Shown: piece after piece, positions 1-7,653 of the stretch | Layout of the letters: every line of letters begins with the position of its first letter | Position numbering within the stretch: position 1 is the first letter of the stretch | Assembly: GCA_945876515.1 (NCBI GenBank) | Contig: CAMCPF010000016.1 | Span: 1-17,514, forward strand | Direction of reading: 5' to 3' | From: Candidatus Kuenenia stuttgartensis | GTDB lineage: Bacteria > Planctomycetota > Planctomycetia > Pirellulales > UBA1268 | DNA length: 17,514 bases | The notes under the pieces: generated by a model | What the model saw: only the letters and a program-made list of their open reading frames with translations | Database searches by the model: none | Told to the model about the DNA's origin: nothing | Program-made: the position numbers and the translations under genes

Positions 1-267
1 CGGAGGCCGTCGCCGAGAGCTCGAGGAACCGCCGCCGCGTCTCGGTGGCGATGATCTCGGCGAGCGTCGTCTTGCCCACGCCCGGGGGCCCGTAGAGGAT
101 CACCGAGCCGAGCCGGTCAGCCTCGATCAGCCGCCGCAGGAGTTTTCCCGCGCCGACGATTTCCGCCTGCCCGACGTAGTCGGCCAGCCGGCGGGGCCGC
201 ATCCGGGCCGCCAGCGGTGCGGCCCGGGCGACATTGGCGGCGCGGGAGGCGGCGAACAGGTCGGGCA
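1..267 (-). CDS. rarA: Replication-associated recombination protein A (RarA/MgsA), N-terminal part, truncated by window edge
   Basis: AAA+ ATPase of the RarA/MgsA/WRNIP1 family, which acts in the cytoplasm at stalled replication forks. About 89 residues are visible. They match the family N-terminus: an opening MPDLFAASRA, then the block PLAARMRPRRLADYVGQ, then GKLLRRLIEADRLGSVILYG leading into the Walker A loop GPPGVGKTT (about residues 60-68). Walker B, sensor and C-terminal tetramerisation regions lie outside the window. I chose the ATG at 267 because family members usually open with an MxDLF-like segment. An in-frame ATG at 310 would add 14 residues and place the start only 16 bases after the stop of the PhoD-like gene. 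Neither start has a strong Shine-Dalgarno sequence. It lies directly downstream of the PhoD-like gene on the same strand and may be co-transcribed. Identity is secure; the exact start is not. Confidence 0.9.
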
Positions 268-326
268 TGACGGAAGCAAGCAGTGTGGGGGCCGGGGTTG
301 CCCGTGCCATCTCGCCGGACGTTCGC

Positions 327-1427
327 TTATGGCACAGGGGCTGGAGCGAGTTCGCCCGCGGGGATCTCCGCCGACCGTACCACCTTGCCGTCCACGTCGT
401 GGATCGCCAGCCGCACGGCCGGCGAGCCGCCGTCCGCGGCCGACTCCCAGTCGATCTCGATCGACCCGAAGTTCTCTCCGTGAAATCGGGCTCCGGACCG
501 GTGGCGGTTGGGCTCGTCGTCGGTATCCACCCGCTTGGGCTGGTTCAAGCTGCTGGCCGTGAGGTCGAAGAGCGGGTAGGCCAGGGCCTCCTCGCCGGTC
601 GGGATCATGCTGATCTCGGCCGAGTGGCGGTCGCCGCTGACGATGATCACGCCAGCAGCCTCCGACTCCCGCAGCGCCTTCAGCAGCCGGGCCCGCTCGG
701 CGGGAAAGTTGCCCCAGTGCTCCCACCCGTGTTCCGTGCTCGCCACCTGGATGCTCGAGAGCACGATCCGCACATCGGCCGGCTGGCGGAGCACCTTCGC
801 CAGCCACTCCCACTGGGCGGCCCCGAGCATCGTGGCCTCGGGATCGTCGCTGGGGACATACGGCCCCCTGCCCTTCACCCGCTCCGCTCTCGGGATCGAG
901 GCCAGCGGGGAGCGGTGAAACCGCGTGTCGAGACAGATGAACTGCACGCGGCGGCCCGGCGGGCCCACCACGAGCTGGCGGTAGATGCCCTCGCGCTTCC
1001 GCACCGGCGCGTCGGCCGGGATCCCGAAGAAGTCGAGGAACACCTGCTGCGACTCCTTCTTCATCGGATACTCGCTGCCGCCGTCGTTGACGCCGTAGTC
1101 GTGGTCGTCCCAGACCGCGACGATCGGCACCGTGTTGCGGACCGCGCCGAAGCCGCGGTCGGCGGCCAAGAGGTCGTACTTTCCTCGCAGCACCGCCATG
1201 TCTTCGGTGTCGCCGTAGACGTTGTCACCGAGCAAGAGCAGGACGTCCGGCTTGAACCCGCTCACGGCCGACCAGATCGGCATCGGGCGATCCTGCTTGG
1301 CGCAGGAGCCAAGCGCGATCCGACTGACGAGCAGGTCTCCGGCCGGCTCGCCGGCAGCGCCGGGAGCCGGGGCCACGGCCGCCAGCAGGAGGAACGCAAC
1401 GGACGTGTGAATGACGGTGAGGCGCAT
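327..1427 (-). CDS. PhoD-like alkaline phosphatase/phosphodiesterase, exported
   Basis: Predicted metallophosphatase of the PhoD-like family (366 residues), probably acting outside the cytoplasm on phosphate mono- or diesters; the substrate cannot be read from sequence. Residues 1-25 form a Sec-type signal peptide (MRLTVIHTSVAFLLLAAVAP, then an Ala/Gly-rich cleavage region). Family motifs follow in order: GSC near 40-42, GDNVYGDT near 67-74, DDHDYG at 107-112, LDTR at 166-169 and SGDRHSAE at 264-271, together giving the expected metal ligands. The N-terminal Ig-like domain of classical PhoD is absent, so this is the short form. The start has a good ribosome-binding site (AAGGAG, 9-base spacer). 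The gene starts 26 bases after the OsmC-like stop, suggesting one transcript, and is followed closely by rarA. Confidence 0.86.
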   Translation of the reverse strand: MRLTVIHTSVAFLLLAAVAPAPGAAGEPAGDLLVSRIALGSCAKQDRPMPIWSAVSGFKPDVLLLLGDNVYGDTEDMAVLRGKYDLLAADRGFGAVRNTVPIVAVWDDHDYGVNDGGSEYPMKKESQQVFLDFFGIPADAPVRKREGIYRQLVVGPPGRRVQFICLDTRFHRSPLASIPRAERVKGRGPYVPSDDPEATMLGAAQWEWLAKVLRQPADVRIVLSSIQVASTEHGWEHWGNFPAERARLLKALRESEAAGVIIVSGDRHSAEISMIPTGEEALAYPLFDLTASSLNQPKRVDTDDEPNRHRSGARFHGENFGSIEIDWESAADGGSPAVRLAIHDVDGKVVRSAEIPAGELAPAPVP

Positions 1428-1453
1428 CCCCCAAAACTCCTTCGGCCCGGGGC

Positions 1454-1864
1454 TCAGCCCGTCCAGACAAACTCGATGGCCGCGTCGATCTCGGGGTGGA
1501 GGCTCTTATGTACCGGGCAGGTGAGGGCTGCCTGCTCCAGCACCGGCCGGGATTCGTGGTCGGCCGGCAGCGGGACGGTGATCGTCGTCTTGAGCGAGGC
1601 GATCCGTCGCGGCGGGGCGGCCGTCATCAGCTTTTCGGTCTCGGCCGTCATCCCGGTGAGGTCGAGGCCGCGACGGTCAGCCACGATCCCCATGATCGTC
1701 ATCATGCAGGCTCCCAACGCCGTGGCCACGAGGTCGGTGGGGGAAAAGCTTTCGCCCTTGCCGTGGTTGTCGACCGGGGCATCGGTGACGAGCGTGGTGC
1801 CGGAGGGGCCGTGGGTGGCCTGGCAGCGGAGGCCGCCTTCGTAGGTGGAGGTGAGCTTGACCAT
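1454..1864 (-). CDS. OsmC-family protein (predicted thiol peroxidase/stress protein)
   Basis: Small cytoplasmic protein of 136 residues with the OsmC/Ohr/YhfA fold. The known members reduce organic or inorganic hydroperoxides with a pair of cysteines. Visible signatures are SPTDLVATALGAC at 41-53, giving the first catalytic cysteine C53, and TCPVHKSL at 115-122, giving the second cysteine C116. Length is normal for the YhfA/OsmC-like subgroup. I chose the ATG at 1864 because AGGA lies 8 bases upstream; an in-frame ATG at 1873 is too close to that site. A much longer upstream open frame on the same strand overlaps the divergent UbiD gene and is not credible. First gene of a probable OsmC-PhoD-rarA run. 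The organic hydroperoxide (Ohr) and OsmC subgroups cannot be separated confidently by eye. Confidence 0.88.
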   Translation of the reverse strand: MVKLTSTYEGGLRCQATHGPSGTTLVTDAPVDNHGKGESFSPTDLVATALGACMMTIMGIVADRRGLDLTGMTAETEKLMTAAPPRRIASLKTTITVPLPADHESRPVLEQAALTCPVHKSLHPEIDAAIEFVWTG

Positions 1865-1898
1865 GGGACGCATCCTGCGGGCGGAATCGGGGGAGCGA

Positions 1899-1905
1899 TA
1901 GTCTA
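1899..1905. promoter_or_regulatory. Putative overlapping -10 elements for divergent UbiD and OsmC genes
   Basis: The 107-base gap between the two divergent starts contains TAGTCTA. Read on the plus strand it gives TAGTCT about 67 bases before the UbiD start. Read on the minus strand it gives TAGACT about 35 bases before the OsmC start. Both fit a TAnnCT pattern also seen before other units in this window. No convincing -35 element accompanies either. This is a pattern-based inference only. Confidence 0.3.
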
Positions 1906-1970
1906 CCGGCTCACGCGGACGGGATCCCCGCAGCCGCCTAGGATAGGCACGCCCGAGAGGACCACGCCGC

Positions 1971-3863
1971 ATGGGATTTCGCTCGCTCCGCGACTGCACC
2001 GACGCCCTTCGTCGGGAGGGCCAGTGCGTGGCCATCGACCATCCGGTCGATCCGCATCTGGAGATCGCCGAGATCCAGCGGCGGCTGTTCCGGGCCGGGG
2101 GTCCGGCCGTGCTGTTCACGCGGCCCAAGGGCACCACCTTCCCCGTTTTGGTGAACCTCTACGGCACGAAGCGGCGGATCGAGCGGATCTTCGCCGATTC
2201 GCTCGACCGGGTGCGGCGGCTCGTGGAGCTCAAGATCGACCCCACGGCCGCGCTCAAAAAGCCGGCCCGCTACTGGCGGAGCCCGTATGACGCCCTGGCG
2301 ATGCTGCCCCGGATGGTGCGGAGTGGCCCGGCGATGGCCCGCTCGACGGCGCTCTCGCGGCTGCCGCAGGTGGTCTCCTGGCCCGGCGACGGCGGCCCGT
2401 TCGTGACGCTGCCGGCCGTCTACACGGAAGACCCAAACCGCCCGTCTCCCAAGCACTCGAATCTGGGCATGTATCGGGTGCAACTCGGCGGCAACGAGTA
2501 TGAGCCCGAACGGGAGGTGGGCCTCCATTACCAGTTGCACCGCGGCATCGGCCTCCACCACGCCGCGGCCCTCGCCCGCGGCGAGCCCTTGAGGGTGGCG
2601 ATCTTTCTCGGCGGTTCCCCGGCGATGGCCGTGTCGGCCGTGATGCCACTGCCGGAGGGGCTGGCTGAGTTGACGTTTGCCGGCGTGCTCGCGGGTCACC
2701 GGATCCCGATGATCCGGCGGCCGGGCCGGCCGGCGATCTATGCCGACGCCGACTTCGTGATCGAGGGCACCGTCGCGCCCGGGGCGTCGAAGCCCGAGGG
2801 CCCGTTCGGCGACCACCTCGGCTACTACGCCCGCCGGCACGAGTTTCCGCTGATGCGGGTCGATCATGTCTGGCACCGCGAGGGGGCGATCTGGCCGGTC
2901 ACGGTCGTGGGCCGCCCGCCCCAGGAAGACACGCTCTTCGGCTGGCTCGTGCACGAGCTCACCGGCCCGGTGATCCCCACCGTCCTGCCGGGCATCTCGA
3001 GCGTGCATGCCGTGGACGCCTCGGGCGTGCACCCGCTCCTGCTCGCCGTCGGCAGCGAGCGGTACATGCCCTGGAAGAAGTCGGACCGGCCGGCGGAGCT
3101 GCTCACGCAGGCCTCCGCGATCCTCGGCCAGGGGCAGCTCTCGCTCGCCAAATACCTGTTCATCGTAAGTGGTGGCGACTGCCCCGGCCTCGACGCCCAC
3201 TACGTGCGGGAGTTTTTGGGCTGCCTGCTCGCCCGGGCCGACTGGCGGCGCGACTGCCACTTCCACACCGAGACCACGATCGACACGCTCGACTACTCGG
3301 GCTCAGGCTTCAACTCGGGCTCGAAGCTCGTGGTCGCGGCGCGGGGGCCGGCGATGCGCGACCTGCCAACGGAGCTGCCCGCGGGCATCCCGCTCCCGCA
3401 CGGCTTCGCGAATCCCCGCGTCTGCCTGCCGGGCGTGGTGGCCGTGGAGGGGCCGCGGATCGAGCCGCGGCCACAGCTTGCGGCCCCGAGCGACGCGGCG
3501 ATCTGGGCCTCGGCCGGCACGGCGGGCTGGGGCGGTGACGTCGAGCGGCTCTGCGCTGCGATCGACCACGAGCATCCGCTGCGGCAGTTTCCGCTCGTGG
3601 TCGTGGTGGACGACGCCAGCTTCACCGCCGCCACGCTCGAAAACTTCCTCTGGACCACGTTCACGCGGTCGAACCCCGCGGCCGACGTCCACGGCGTCGA
3701 GGCAGAAATCCGCAACAAGCACTGGGGCTGCCGTGGGCCGCTCGTCATCGACGCGCGTCTCAAGCCCCACCACGCGCCACCGGTGGAGGAGGATCCGGCC
3801 GTCACCGCCGCGGTGGACGCCCTCTGCCGCGCCGGCGGCCCGCTGGCGGGCCTCGGGCTCTGA
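1971..3863 (+). CDS. UbiD-family decarboxylase (prenylated-FMN dependent)
   Basis: Cytoplasmic reversible (de)carboxylase of the UbiD family, 630 residues. Members use prenylated FMN to decarboxylate aromatic or alpha,beta-unsaturated acids, for example in ubiquinone or menaquinone synthesis. The sequence keeps the key positions. NLGMYR at 164-169 supplies the metal/cofactor Asn and the catalytic Arg, with the same 5-residue spacing as N168/R173 in fungal Fdc1. PEGPFGD at 275-281 supplies E276 and D281, equivalent to E277/E282 in Fdc1 with the Asp seen in many bacterial members. It is preceded by VIEGTVAPG and followed by GRPPQED. The C-terminal part includes FLWTTFTRSNPAAD, also typical. The start has GAGAGGA 9 bases upstream. 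No UbiX-type prenyltransferase is in the window, so the cofactor must come from elsewhere. The substrate is unknown; a role in menaquinone synthesis is possible but unproven. Confidence 0.92.
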   Translation: MGFRSLRDCTDALRREGQCVAIDHPVDPHLEIAEIQRRLFRAGGPAVLFTRPKGTTFPVLVNLYGTKRRIERIFADSLDRVRRLVELKIDPTAALKKPARYWRSPYDALAMLPRMVRSGPAMARSTALSRLPQVVSWPGDGGPFVTLPAVYTEDPNRPSPKHSNLGMYRVQLGGNEYEPEREVGLHYQLHRGIGLHHAAALARGEPLRVAIFLGGSPAMAVSAVMPLPEGLAELTFAGVLAGHRIPMIRRPGRPAIYADADFVIEGTVAPGASKPEGPFGDHLGYYARRHEFPLMRVDHVWHREGAIWPVTVVGRPPQEDTLFGWLVHELTGPVIPTVLPGISSVHAVDASGVHPLLLAVGSERYMPWKKSDRPAELLTQASAILGQGQLSLAKYLFIVSGGDCPGLDAHYVREFLGCLLARADWRRDCHFHTETTIDTLDYSGSGFNSGSKLVVAARGPAMRDLPTELPAGIPLPHGFANPRVCLPGVVAVEGPRIEPRPQLAAPSDAAIWASAGTAGWGGDVERLCAAIDHEHPLRQFPLVVVVDDASFTAATLENFLWTTFTRSNPAADVHGVEAEIRNKHWGCRGPLVIDARLKPHHAPPVEEDPAVTAAVDALCRAGGPLAGLGL

Positions 3864-3868
3864 CCGCT

Positions 3869-4237
3869 TCAGGCCGTGATACTCGAGACGCGGATCTTCG
3901 TGGAGATCGCCCGGTGGCCGGTGCGGCGGCGGTAGTTCTTCCGCCGCTTGAACTTCTGCACGAAGATCTTCTCGCCCTGCACGAGGCCCACGACCTCGGC
4001 CTTGACCGTGGCGCCCTTCACCTTCGGCTTGCCGAGGGTGAGCTTGCCGGCCTTGCTGACGGCCAGGACGTCGTCGAACACCACCTCCCCGCCGGCCGGC
4101 AGGTGGCGAAAGTCGATCTCGAGCTCCATGCCCTCCATCACGCGGTACTGCCGGCCGCCGTCCACGACGACGGCGTAGGTGTGGCCCGCGCCCTTCATGC
4201 TGGCGGCGGAGGAAGCTTCGGAAGCGGTGGCGGCCAT
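3869..4237 (-). CDS. rplU: 50S ribosomal protein L21
   Basis: Large-subunit ribosomal protein bL21. The core reads TYAVVVDGGRQYRVMEG near the N-terminus, FDDVLAV in the middle, and a basic C-terminal segment KFKRRKNYRRRTGHR that binds 23S rRNA, ending in TKIRVSSITA. From the ATG at 4237 the protein has 122 residues, including about 13 Ala/Ser-rich residues ahead of the usual family start, which corresponds to an internal ATG at 4198. Neither start has a clear Shine-Dalgarno sequence; the longer open frame up to 4312 would cover the promoter-like element and is unlikely. The usual partner rpmA (L27) is not adjacent: the next gene downstream is convergent UbiD, with stops only 5 bases apart. 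Identity is secure; the start is uncertain. Confidence 0.94.
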   Translation of the reverse strand: MAATASEASSAASMKGAGHTYAVVVDGGRQYRVMEGMELEIDFRHLPAGGEVVFDDVLAVSKAGKLTLGKPKVKGATVKAEVVGLVQGEKIFVQKFKRRKNYRRRTGHRAISTKIRVSSITA

Positions 4238-4300
4238 GGCTCGGAACTCGTTCTGGGGCTGGGGTTCGGGGTCGGAAAAGGCTCGATCGCGGGGCCCTGT

Positions 4301-4329
4301 AGAGTAGCCCACGATCGACCGGCGGTCGA
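4301..4329 (-). promoter_or_regulatory. Putative sigma-70-type promoter of rplU
   Basis: On the minus strand TCGACC (-35-like, 4 of 6 to consensus) is followed after 17 bases by TACTCT (-10-like, preceded by GGGC), about 63 bases before the rplU start. The -35 region is part of a perfect 7-base inverted repeat around 4322 (TCGACCG/CGGTCGA). This is the only -10-like site in the window with a plausible -35 at standard spacing. Confidence 0.4.
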
Positions 4330-4344
4330 GAGGTCACCCATCCA

Positions 4345-4359
4345 CGCGGATTTTCCGCG
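4345..4359. other. Inverted repeat (CGCGGA-TTT-TCCGCG) between phosphoesterase gene and rplU
   Basis: A perfect 6-base stem with a 3-base loop lies 24 bases after the stop of the upstream phosphoesterase gene and before the rplU promoter-like site. It could help end transcription of the upstream unit. It lacks the T-run of a classical intrinsic terminator on the minus strand. Nothing else is evident in the 146-base gap. Confidence 0.3.
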
Positions 4360-4383
4360 GAGAAACCGGCTCTCGGTCCGGGC

Positions 4384-5361
4384 TCACGCCTGCGTCTTCC
4401 AACCGTAGGGAACGTAGCGGCAGGCCACGGTGCCGTCGTCGAAGAGATCGACGAGCGAGTAGCCGTAGTCGGTGCCGTGGTGGAACCCCCGCCACCAGCC
4501 AGCCGCCACCGCGCCGCTGCACAGATACCGCATCCCGCCGTACTCGATGTCCTCGACGATGTGGAGGTGGCCGCTGAGGCAGGCCTTCACCTGGGGGTGC
4601 TTGGCGAAGAGCTTCTGGAAACGGGCGTGGTCCACGTGCACGAGATTTCCGTTGACCGTGAAGGTGGGCAGCGCGTCGCCCTCGGACTCGGGCCGGCCGA
4701 CGGCCAGGGGATAGATGGAGAGGATCGGGATGTGCGAGATCACGAGCACCGGCGTCGCCGCAGGCACGGCGGCCAGGTCCTTCTCCAGCCAGTCCCACTG
4801 GGCGTCGTCGAGCTTGCCGATGTAGCTCTCCTGATGCGGGAAGGTGCTGTCGAGCAGGACGATGTGCCAGCCCCCCTTGTCGAAGCTTTCCCAGGGCGTC
4901 GCCCGGCCGAACTCCTCGCAGGCCCAGGCCTTGCCGTAGAGCGGCTCGTCCCCCTTGGTGCCCGCCTTCGACTTGGTCCAGCCCCAGACATCGTGGTTGC
5001 CGATCACGCTCCTGACTTCGAGGCCGCAGTGATCCGCCTTCGCCTTCCGCCACAGGTCCCACTGGAGCTTGGTGCGATCGCGGCCGGTCTCGAGGCAGTC
5101 CATGATTGTGTCGCCACCAGTGACGATGAGGTCGGGGGCCTCGAGGCCCGCTCGCTCGGGCAGCGATTGCACGTGCTCGAGGCAGGCCGCCACACCCCGG
5201 GCCGCCTCGCGCTCCGGCTGGATGTGGAGATCGGTGAGGTGGGCGAGTCGCAGCACCCGACGCGGGGCCGCCGATGCTTCCCCGCGGGCCGGCAGACCGG
5301 AAGCGACAGCCAGACCCGCCACGGGCACGGCCACGAGAAGCTCACGACGAGAGAGTGCCAT
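4384..5361 (-). CDS. Tat-exported calcineurin-like metallophosphoesterase
   Basis: Metallophosphoesterase of 325 residues with a complete set of calcineurin-fold metal ligands: DLH (D44, H46), GGD (D84), GNHD (121-124), SH (H210) and GHLH (264-267). The N-terminus MALSRRELL followed by a hydrophobic stretch and PARGEASA is a twin-arginine signal, so the folded enzyme is predicted to be exported. The substrate is not evident; similar proteins are often called 3',5'-cyclic-nucleotide phosphodiesterase-like without evidence. The start has AAAGGA about 10 bases upstream, and this site lies inside the last codons of the PEP-CTERM gene, whose stop is 4 bases before the ATG. The two genes are therefore almost certainly co-transcribed and probably translationally coupled. 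Confidence 0.9.
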   Translation of the reverse strand: MALSRRELLVAVPVAGLAVASGLPARGEASAAPRRVLRLAHLTDLHIQPEREAARGVAACLEHVQSLPERAGLEAPDLIVTGGDTIMDCLETGRDRTKLQWDLWRKAKADHCGLEVRSVIGNHDVWGWTKSKAGTKGDEPLYGKAWACEEFGRATPWESFDKGGWHIVLLDSTFPHQESYIGKLDDAQWDWLEKDLAAVPAATPVLVISHIPILSIYPLAVGRPESEGDALPTFTVNGNLVHVDHARFQKLFAKHPQVKACLSGHLHIVEDIEYGGMRYLCSGAVAAGWWRGFHHGTDYGYSLVDLFDDGTVACRYVPYGWKTQA

Positions 5362-5365
5362 GATT

Positions 5366-7552
5366 TTAGTTTCCTTTCTTGTCCTGCCCACGCCGCCACG
5401 CCACCACAAGGCCGCCGAGCAGGCCGACCGCCGCGATTGCCGATAGGGCCGGCTCCGGCACCACCACGACCTGCAGGCTGCCTCCCTGGAAGTACGCCTC
5501 CTGGCCGCCACCGATGGCGAGCCGGTTCGCGAAGCCCACGTTCGCCAGGCCGGTGAGATCGACGGTGCCGTCGATCAGCGTGTAGGTGCCGGCGGCGACC
5601 GTCGTGCCATCCAGACCGATGATGTCGTCGATCCCGAAGCCCGCACCGAACGAGACCGTGCCCGAGACCACCGTCAGCGGACTCGCGGCATCGAAGACGA
5701 GTCCCGCGCCCGAGTCCACCAGCAGGCTCCCCGCGAAGGTGCCCGCCCCGGCGAGCGACTGGCCCGCGGCAAGCTGGAAGCCCGCGACGCTGGAGGCGTC
5801 GAACAGAGCCCCCGTCTCGATGGTGATCCGCGAGGAAAGCAGCGAACCGGTGGCAGCGAGTTTGAGCGTGCCCGCCGAGACCCGCGTCTCGCCGACGAAT
5901 GTGTTCGCAGCCGTAAGCGTCAGCGTGCCCGCGCCCTGCTTGCGAAAGATGCCCGTCCCATTGGCGGCGAGGTCCGCCGCCTGCAGCGTGTATTGATACG
6001 GTGCGGCGACCGTGCTGCCGGCGTTTCCCGAGAGCGAGAGCGTGAGCGTGTCACCGGCCAGGTAGCCCTGCCCGGGGTTCACCATGCGGAAGCCGTTGAT
6101 CGTGCCGGTCACAAAGTCGACGATCGCATTCACTTGGGCGCCGCTGCCGCTGCCACCGCTCACGGCCACCTGCGGCACGCCGATGTAGCCCGCCCCGGGC
6201 TCGCCCGTGGGCGTGCCAGCAAACTGGCTGGCGCGGTAGATGCCGTTGCCGGTGGTCGCGAGAATCGGCGTCTCGATGGTGGCGGCGAAGCCCTGAGTGT
6301 CGATCACCGCGCCACCGTTGTAGAGCCGGGTGGTGAGCGGGGCGTCGGTGCCGCCCCAAATGAGCTTGATGGTGTTGGCGGCCGACTGGATCGTCGCGCC
6401 GTTGAGGGCCACCGCCAGTTCGCGGCCCGGCGTGTCCCGCCCGTCGATGTCGGCCCTGATGCCACCACCGGAAACGGTGAACCGCAGCGTGCCTGAGTTG
6501 AGATTCAGATGCCCGCTCGCGACGGTCCCCGCCTCACCGAGTTTCACGTTTGCCGCCGTCGAGATCAACGCCGTGCCGCCCCCGAGCGTGCCGAGATTCA
6601 GCCGCCCCGGGCCATCGTCGCCGACCAGCAGGTAGTTGCCCCCGAGCGTCTGGTTCAAGGTGCCGCCGGTCAGGGTCGCCTCGCCCCGGGAGGCGATGTT
6701 GCCGTTGCCGATCACGATGTAGCGGTTGAACGTCGCCGTCCCGCCCGTCTGCTCCCAGACGCCGAGCCCGCCGCTGCCGTCGCCGACGGTCAGCCCCAGC
6801 CGGCCGCCGCCGCTGCCGACGTCGATCGAGCCGCCCTCCATCCGGTAGTACCCGTAGGCCGCTGAGTTCCCGACCGTGAGATATGAATAGAGGTTGGTAC
6901 TGCCGATCCGGACATCGCCCGCGTTGTGGAACACCGCTCCCGACGCCCCGCTGCCGGTGCCGACGCGAAACAAGGCACTCGCAACCGCGTCCGCGAGCGA
7001 GACCGTGCCACTACCGGCGAGCTCGAGCACCGCACGGCTGCCACTCCCGGACCCGACGGTCACCGGTGACGCCGTGCCGGCGACGTAGGTGCCGCCGCCC
7101 TCGAAGCTCGTGCGCCCGGCCGTGAGCACCATGCCCTCGGTCAGGGCCACGCCACCGCCGAGCGTCAGTTGGCCGGTGCCCTCCTTCCGCAAAGTTGCCG
7201 AACTAATCCCGCTCGAGATCTCGGCATCCTGATTGGCCACGATCGTCGGCGTGGTGCCGGCAAAGCCGAGGGTGCCGCCTTGAATCACGAACCCCGCGGC
7301 GTCGAAGGTAAGCGAGTTGGCAGTCACGCCGCTCCCGAGCGTGAGCGTGCCCCCGGATCCTTCGAGCACAGCCTGATTTGGAATGGTGCTGTTCCAGACA
7401 GCGGCGGCATAGGGGCCGCCGGAACTCGTGCCCCAGGTCGCGTCGATTTCATTCCACGCTCCGCCGCCGGAGCGATACAGCGGCTGAGCAGCGGCCACAC
7501 CTGACAACAGAAGAAAAACAACGCCAAACGCGGCGAGTGCGAGTCGCTTCAT
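5366..7552 (-). CDS. PEP-CTERM-anchored protein with autotransporter-type beta-strand repeats
   Basis: Secreted surface-type protein of 728 residues. Residues 1-22 form a Sec signal (MKRLALAAFGVVFLLLSGVA). The body is Gly/Ser/Thr-rich with many short beta-forming segments of the 'GxGTLTLxxANTFxGxTxVSAGTLKL' kind. The clearest copy is at about 530-562 and a weaker one at about 118-150; this is the autotransporter-associated beta-strand repeat pattern, predicting a beta-solenoid. The C-terminus has the PEP-CTERM tripartite signal: VPEP near 698-701, a hydrophobic helix (AAVGLLGGLVVAW), then basic RRGQDKK. Such proteins are processed by exosortase, which is not in this window. The open frame extends upstream to 8053, but that stretch overlaps the oxidoreductase gene and has no signal peptide; MKRL at 7552 is the natural start. 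No enzymatic motif is visible. Confidence 0.88.
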   Translation of the reverse strand: MKRLALAAFGVVFLLLSGVAAAQPLYRSGGGAWNEIDATWGTSSGGPYAAAVWNSTIPNQAVLEGSGGTLTLGSGVTANSLTFDAAGFVIQGGTLGFAGTTPTIVANQDAEISSGISSATLRKEGTGQLTLGGGVALTEGMVLTAGRTSFEGGGTYVAGTASPVTVGSGSGSRAVLELAGSGTVSLADAVASALFRVGTGSGASGAVFHNAGDVRIGSTNLYSYLTVGNSAAYGYYRMEGGSIDVGSGGGRLGLTVGDGSGGLGVWEQTGGTATFNRYIVIGNGNIASRGEATLTGGTLNQTLGGNYLLVGDDGPGRLNLGTLGGGTALISTAANVKLGEAGTVASGHLNLNSGTLRFTVSGGGIRADIDGRDTPGRELAVALNGATIQSAANTIKLIWGGTDAPLTTRLYNGGAVIDTQGFAATIETPILATTGNGIYRASQFAGTPTGEPGAGYIGVPQVAVSGGSGSGAQVNAIVDFVTGTINGFRMVNPGQGYLAGDTLTLSLSGNAGSTVAAPYQYTLQAADLAANGTGIFRKQGAGTLTLTAANTFVGETRVSAGTLKLAATGSLLSSRITIETGALFDASSVAGFQLAAGQSLAGAGTFAGSLLVDSGAGLVFDAASPLTVVSGTVSFGAGFGIDDIIGLDGTTVAAGTYTLIDGTVDLTGLANVGFANRLAIGGGQEAYFQGGSLQVVVVPEPALSAIAAVGLLGGLVVAWRRGQDKKGN

Positions 7553-7596
7553 GTCGGGCCTACGGATGCGAGTGGCTGCCGGATTTTCCGCGGTGT

Positions 7597-7602
7597 AGAC
7601 TA
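7597..7602 (-). promoter_or_regulatory. Putative -10 element upstream of the PEP-CTERM/phosphoesterase pair
   Basis: The minus strand reads GGCTAGTCTACACC, with TAGTCT about 44 bases before the PEP-CTERM start, inside the 101-base gap after the oxidoreductase gene. It closely matches the element before rplU (GGCTACTCTACA). No -35 match was seen at standard spacing. It suggests that the pair can be transcribed independently of the upstream oxidoreductase gene. Confidence 0.33.
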
Positions 7603-7653
7603 GCCGCGCTATGTGAGGGCTGCGTGAGCACGCGTGGCCCAAATGGTCGCCGC

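Noticed and set aside
234..1844. Long plus-strand open frame (536 codons) antisense to the PhoD-like and OsmC genes
   Set aside because: It covers two well-supported genes and the gap between them, and its product shows no family pattern.
1938..3266. Long minus-strand open frame (442 codons) antisense to the UbiD gene
   Set aside because: The opposite strand encodes a clear UbiD protein with conserved catalytic residues. The antisense translation is Arg/His/Gly-rich with no recognisable domain, as expected from GC-rich codon bias.
4348..7593. Identical 13-base string GGATTTTCCGCGG at 4348-4360 and 7581-7593, both upstream of minus-strand genes
   Set aside because: It lies on opposite sides of the putative -10 elements in the two places and forms different inverted repeats, so a shared regulatory role is not supported; chance or composition could explain it.
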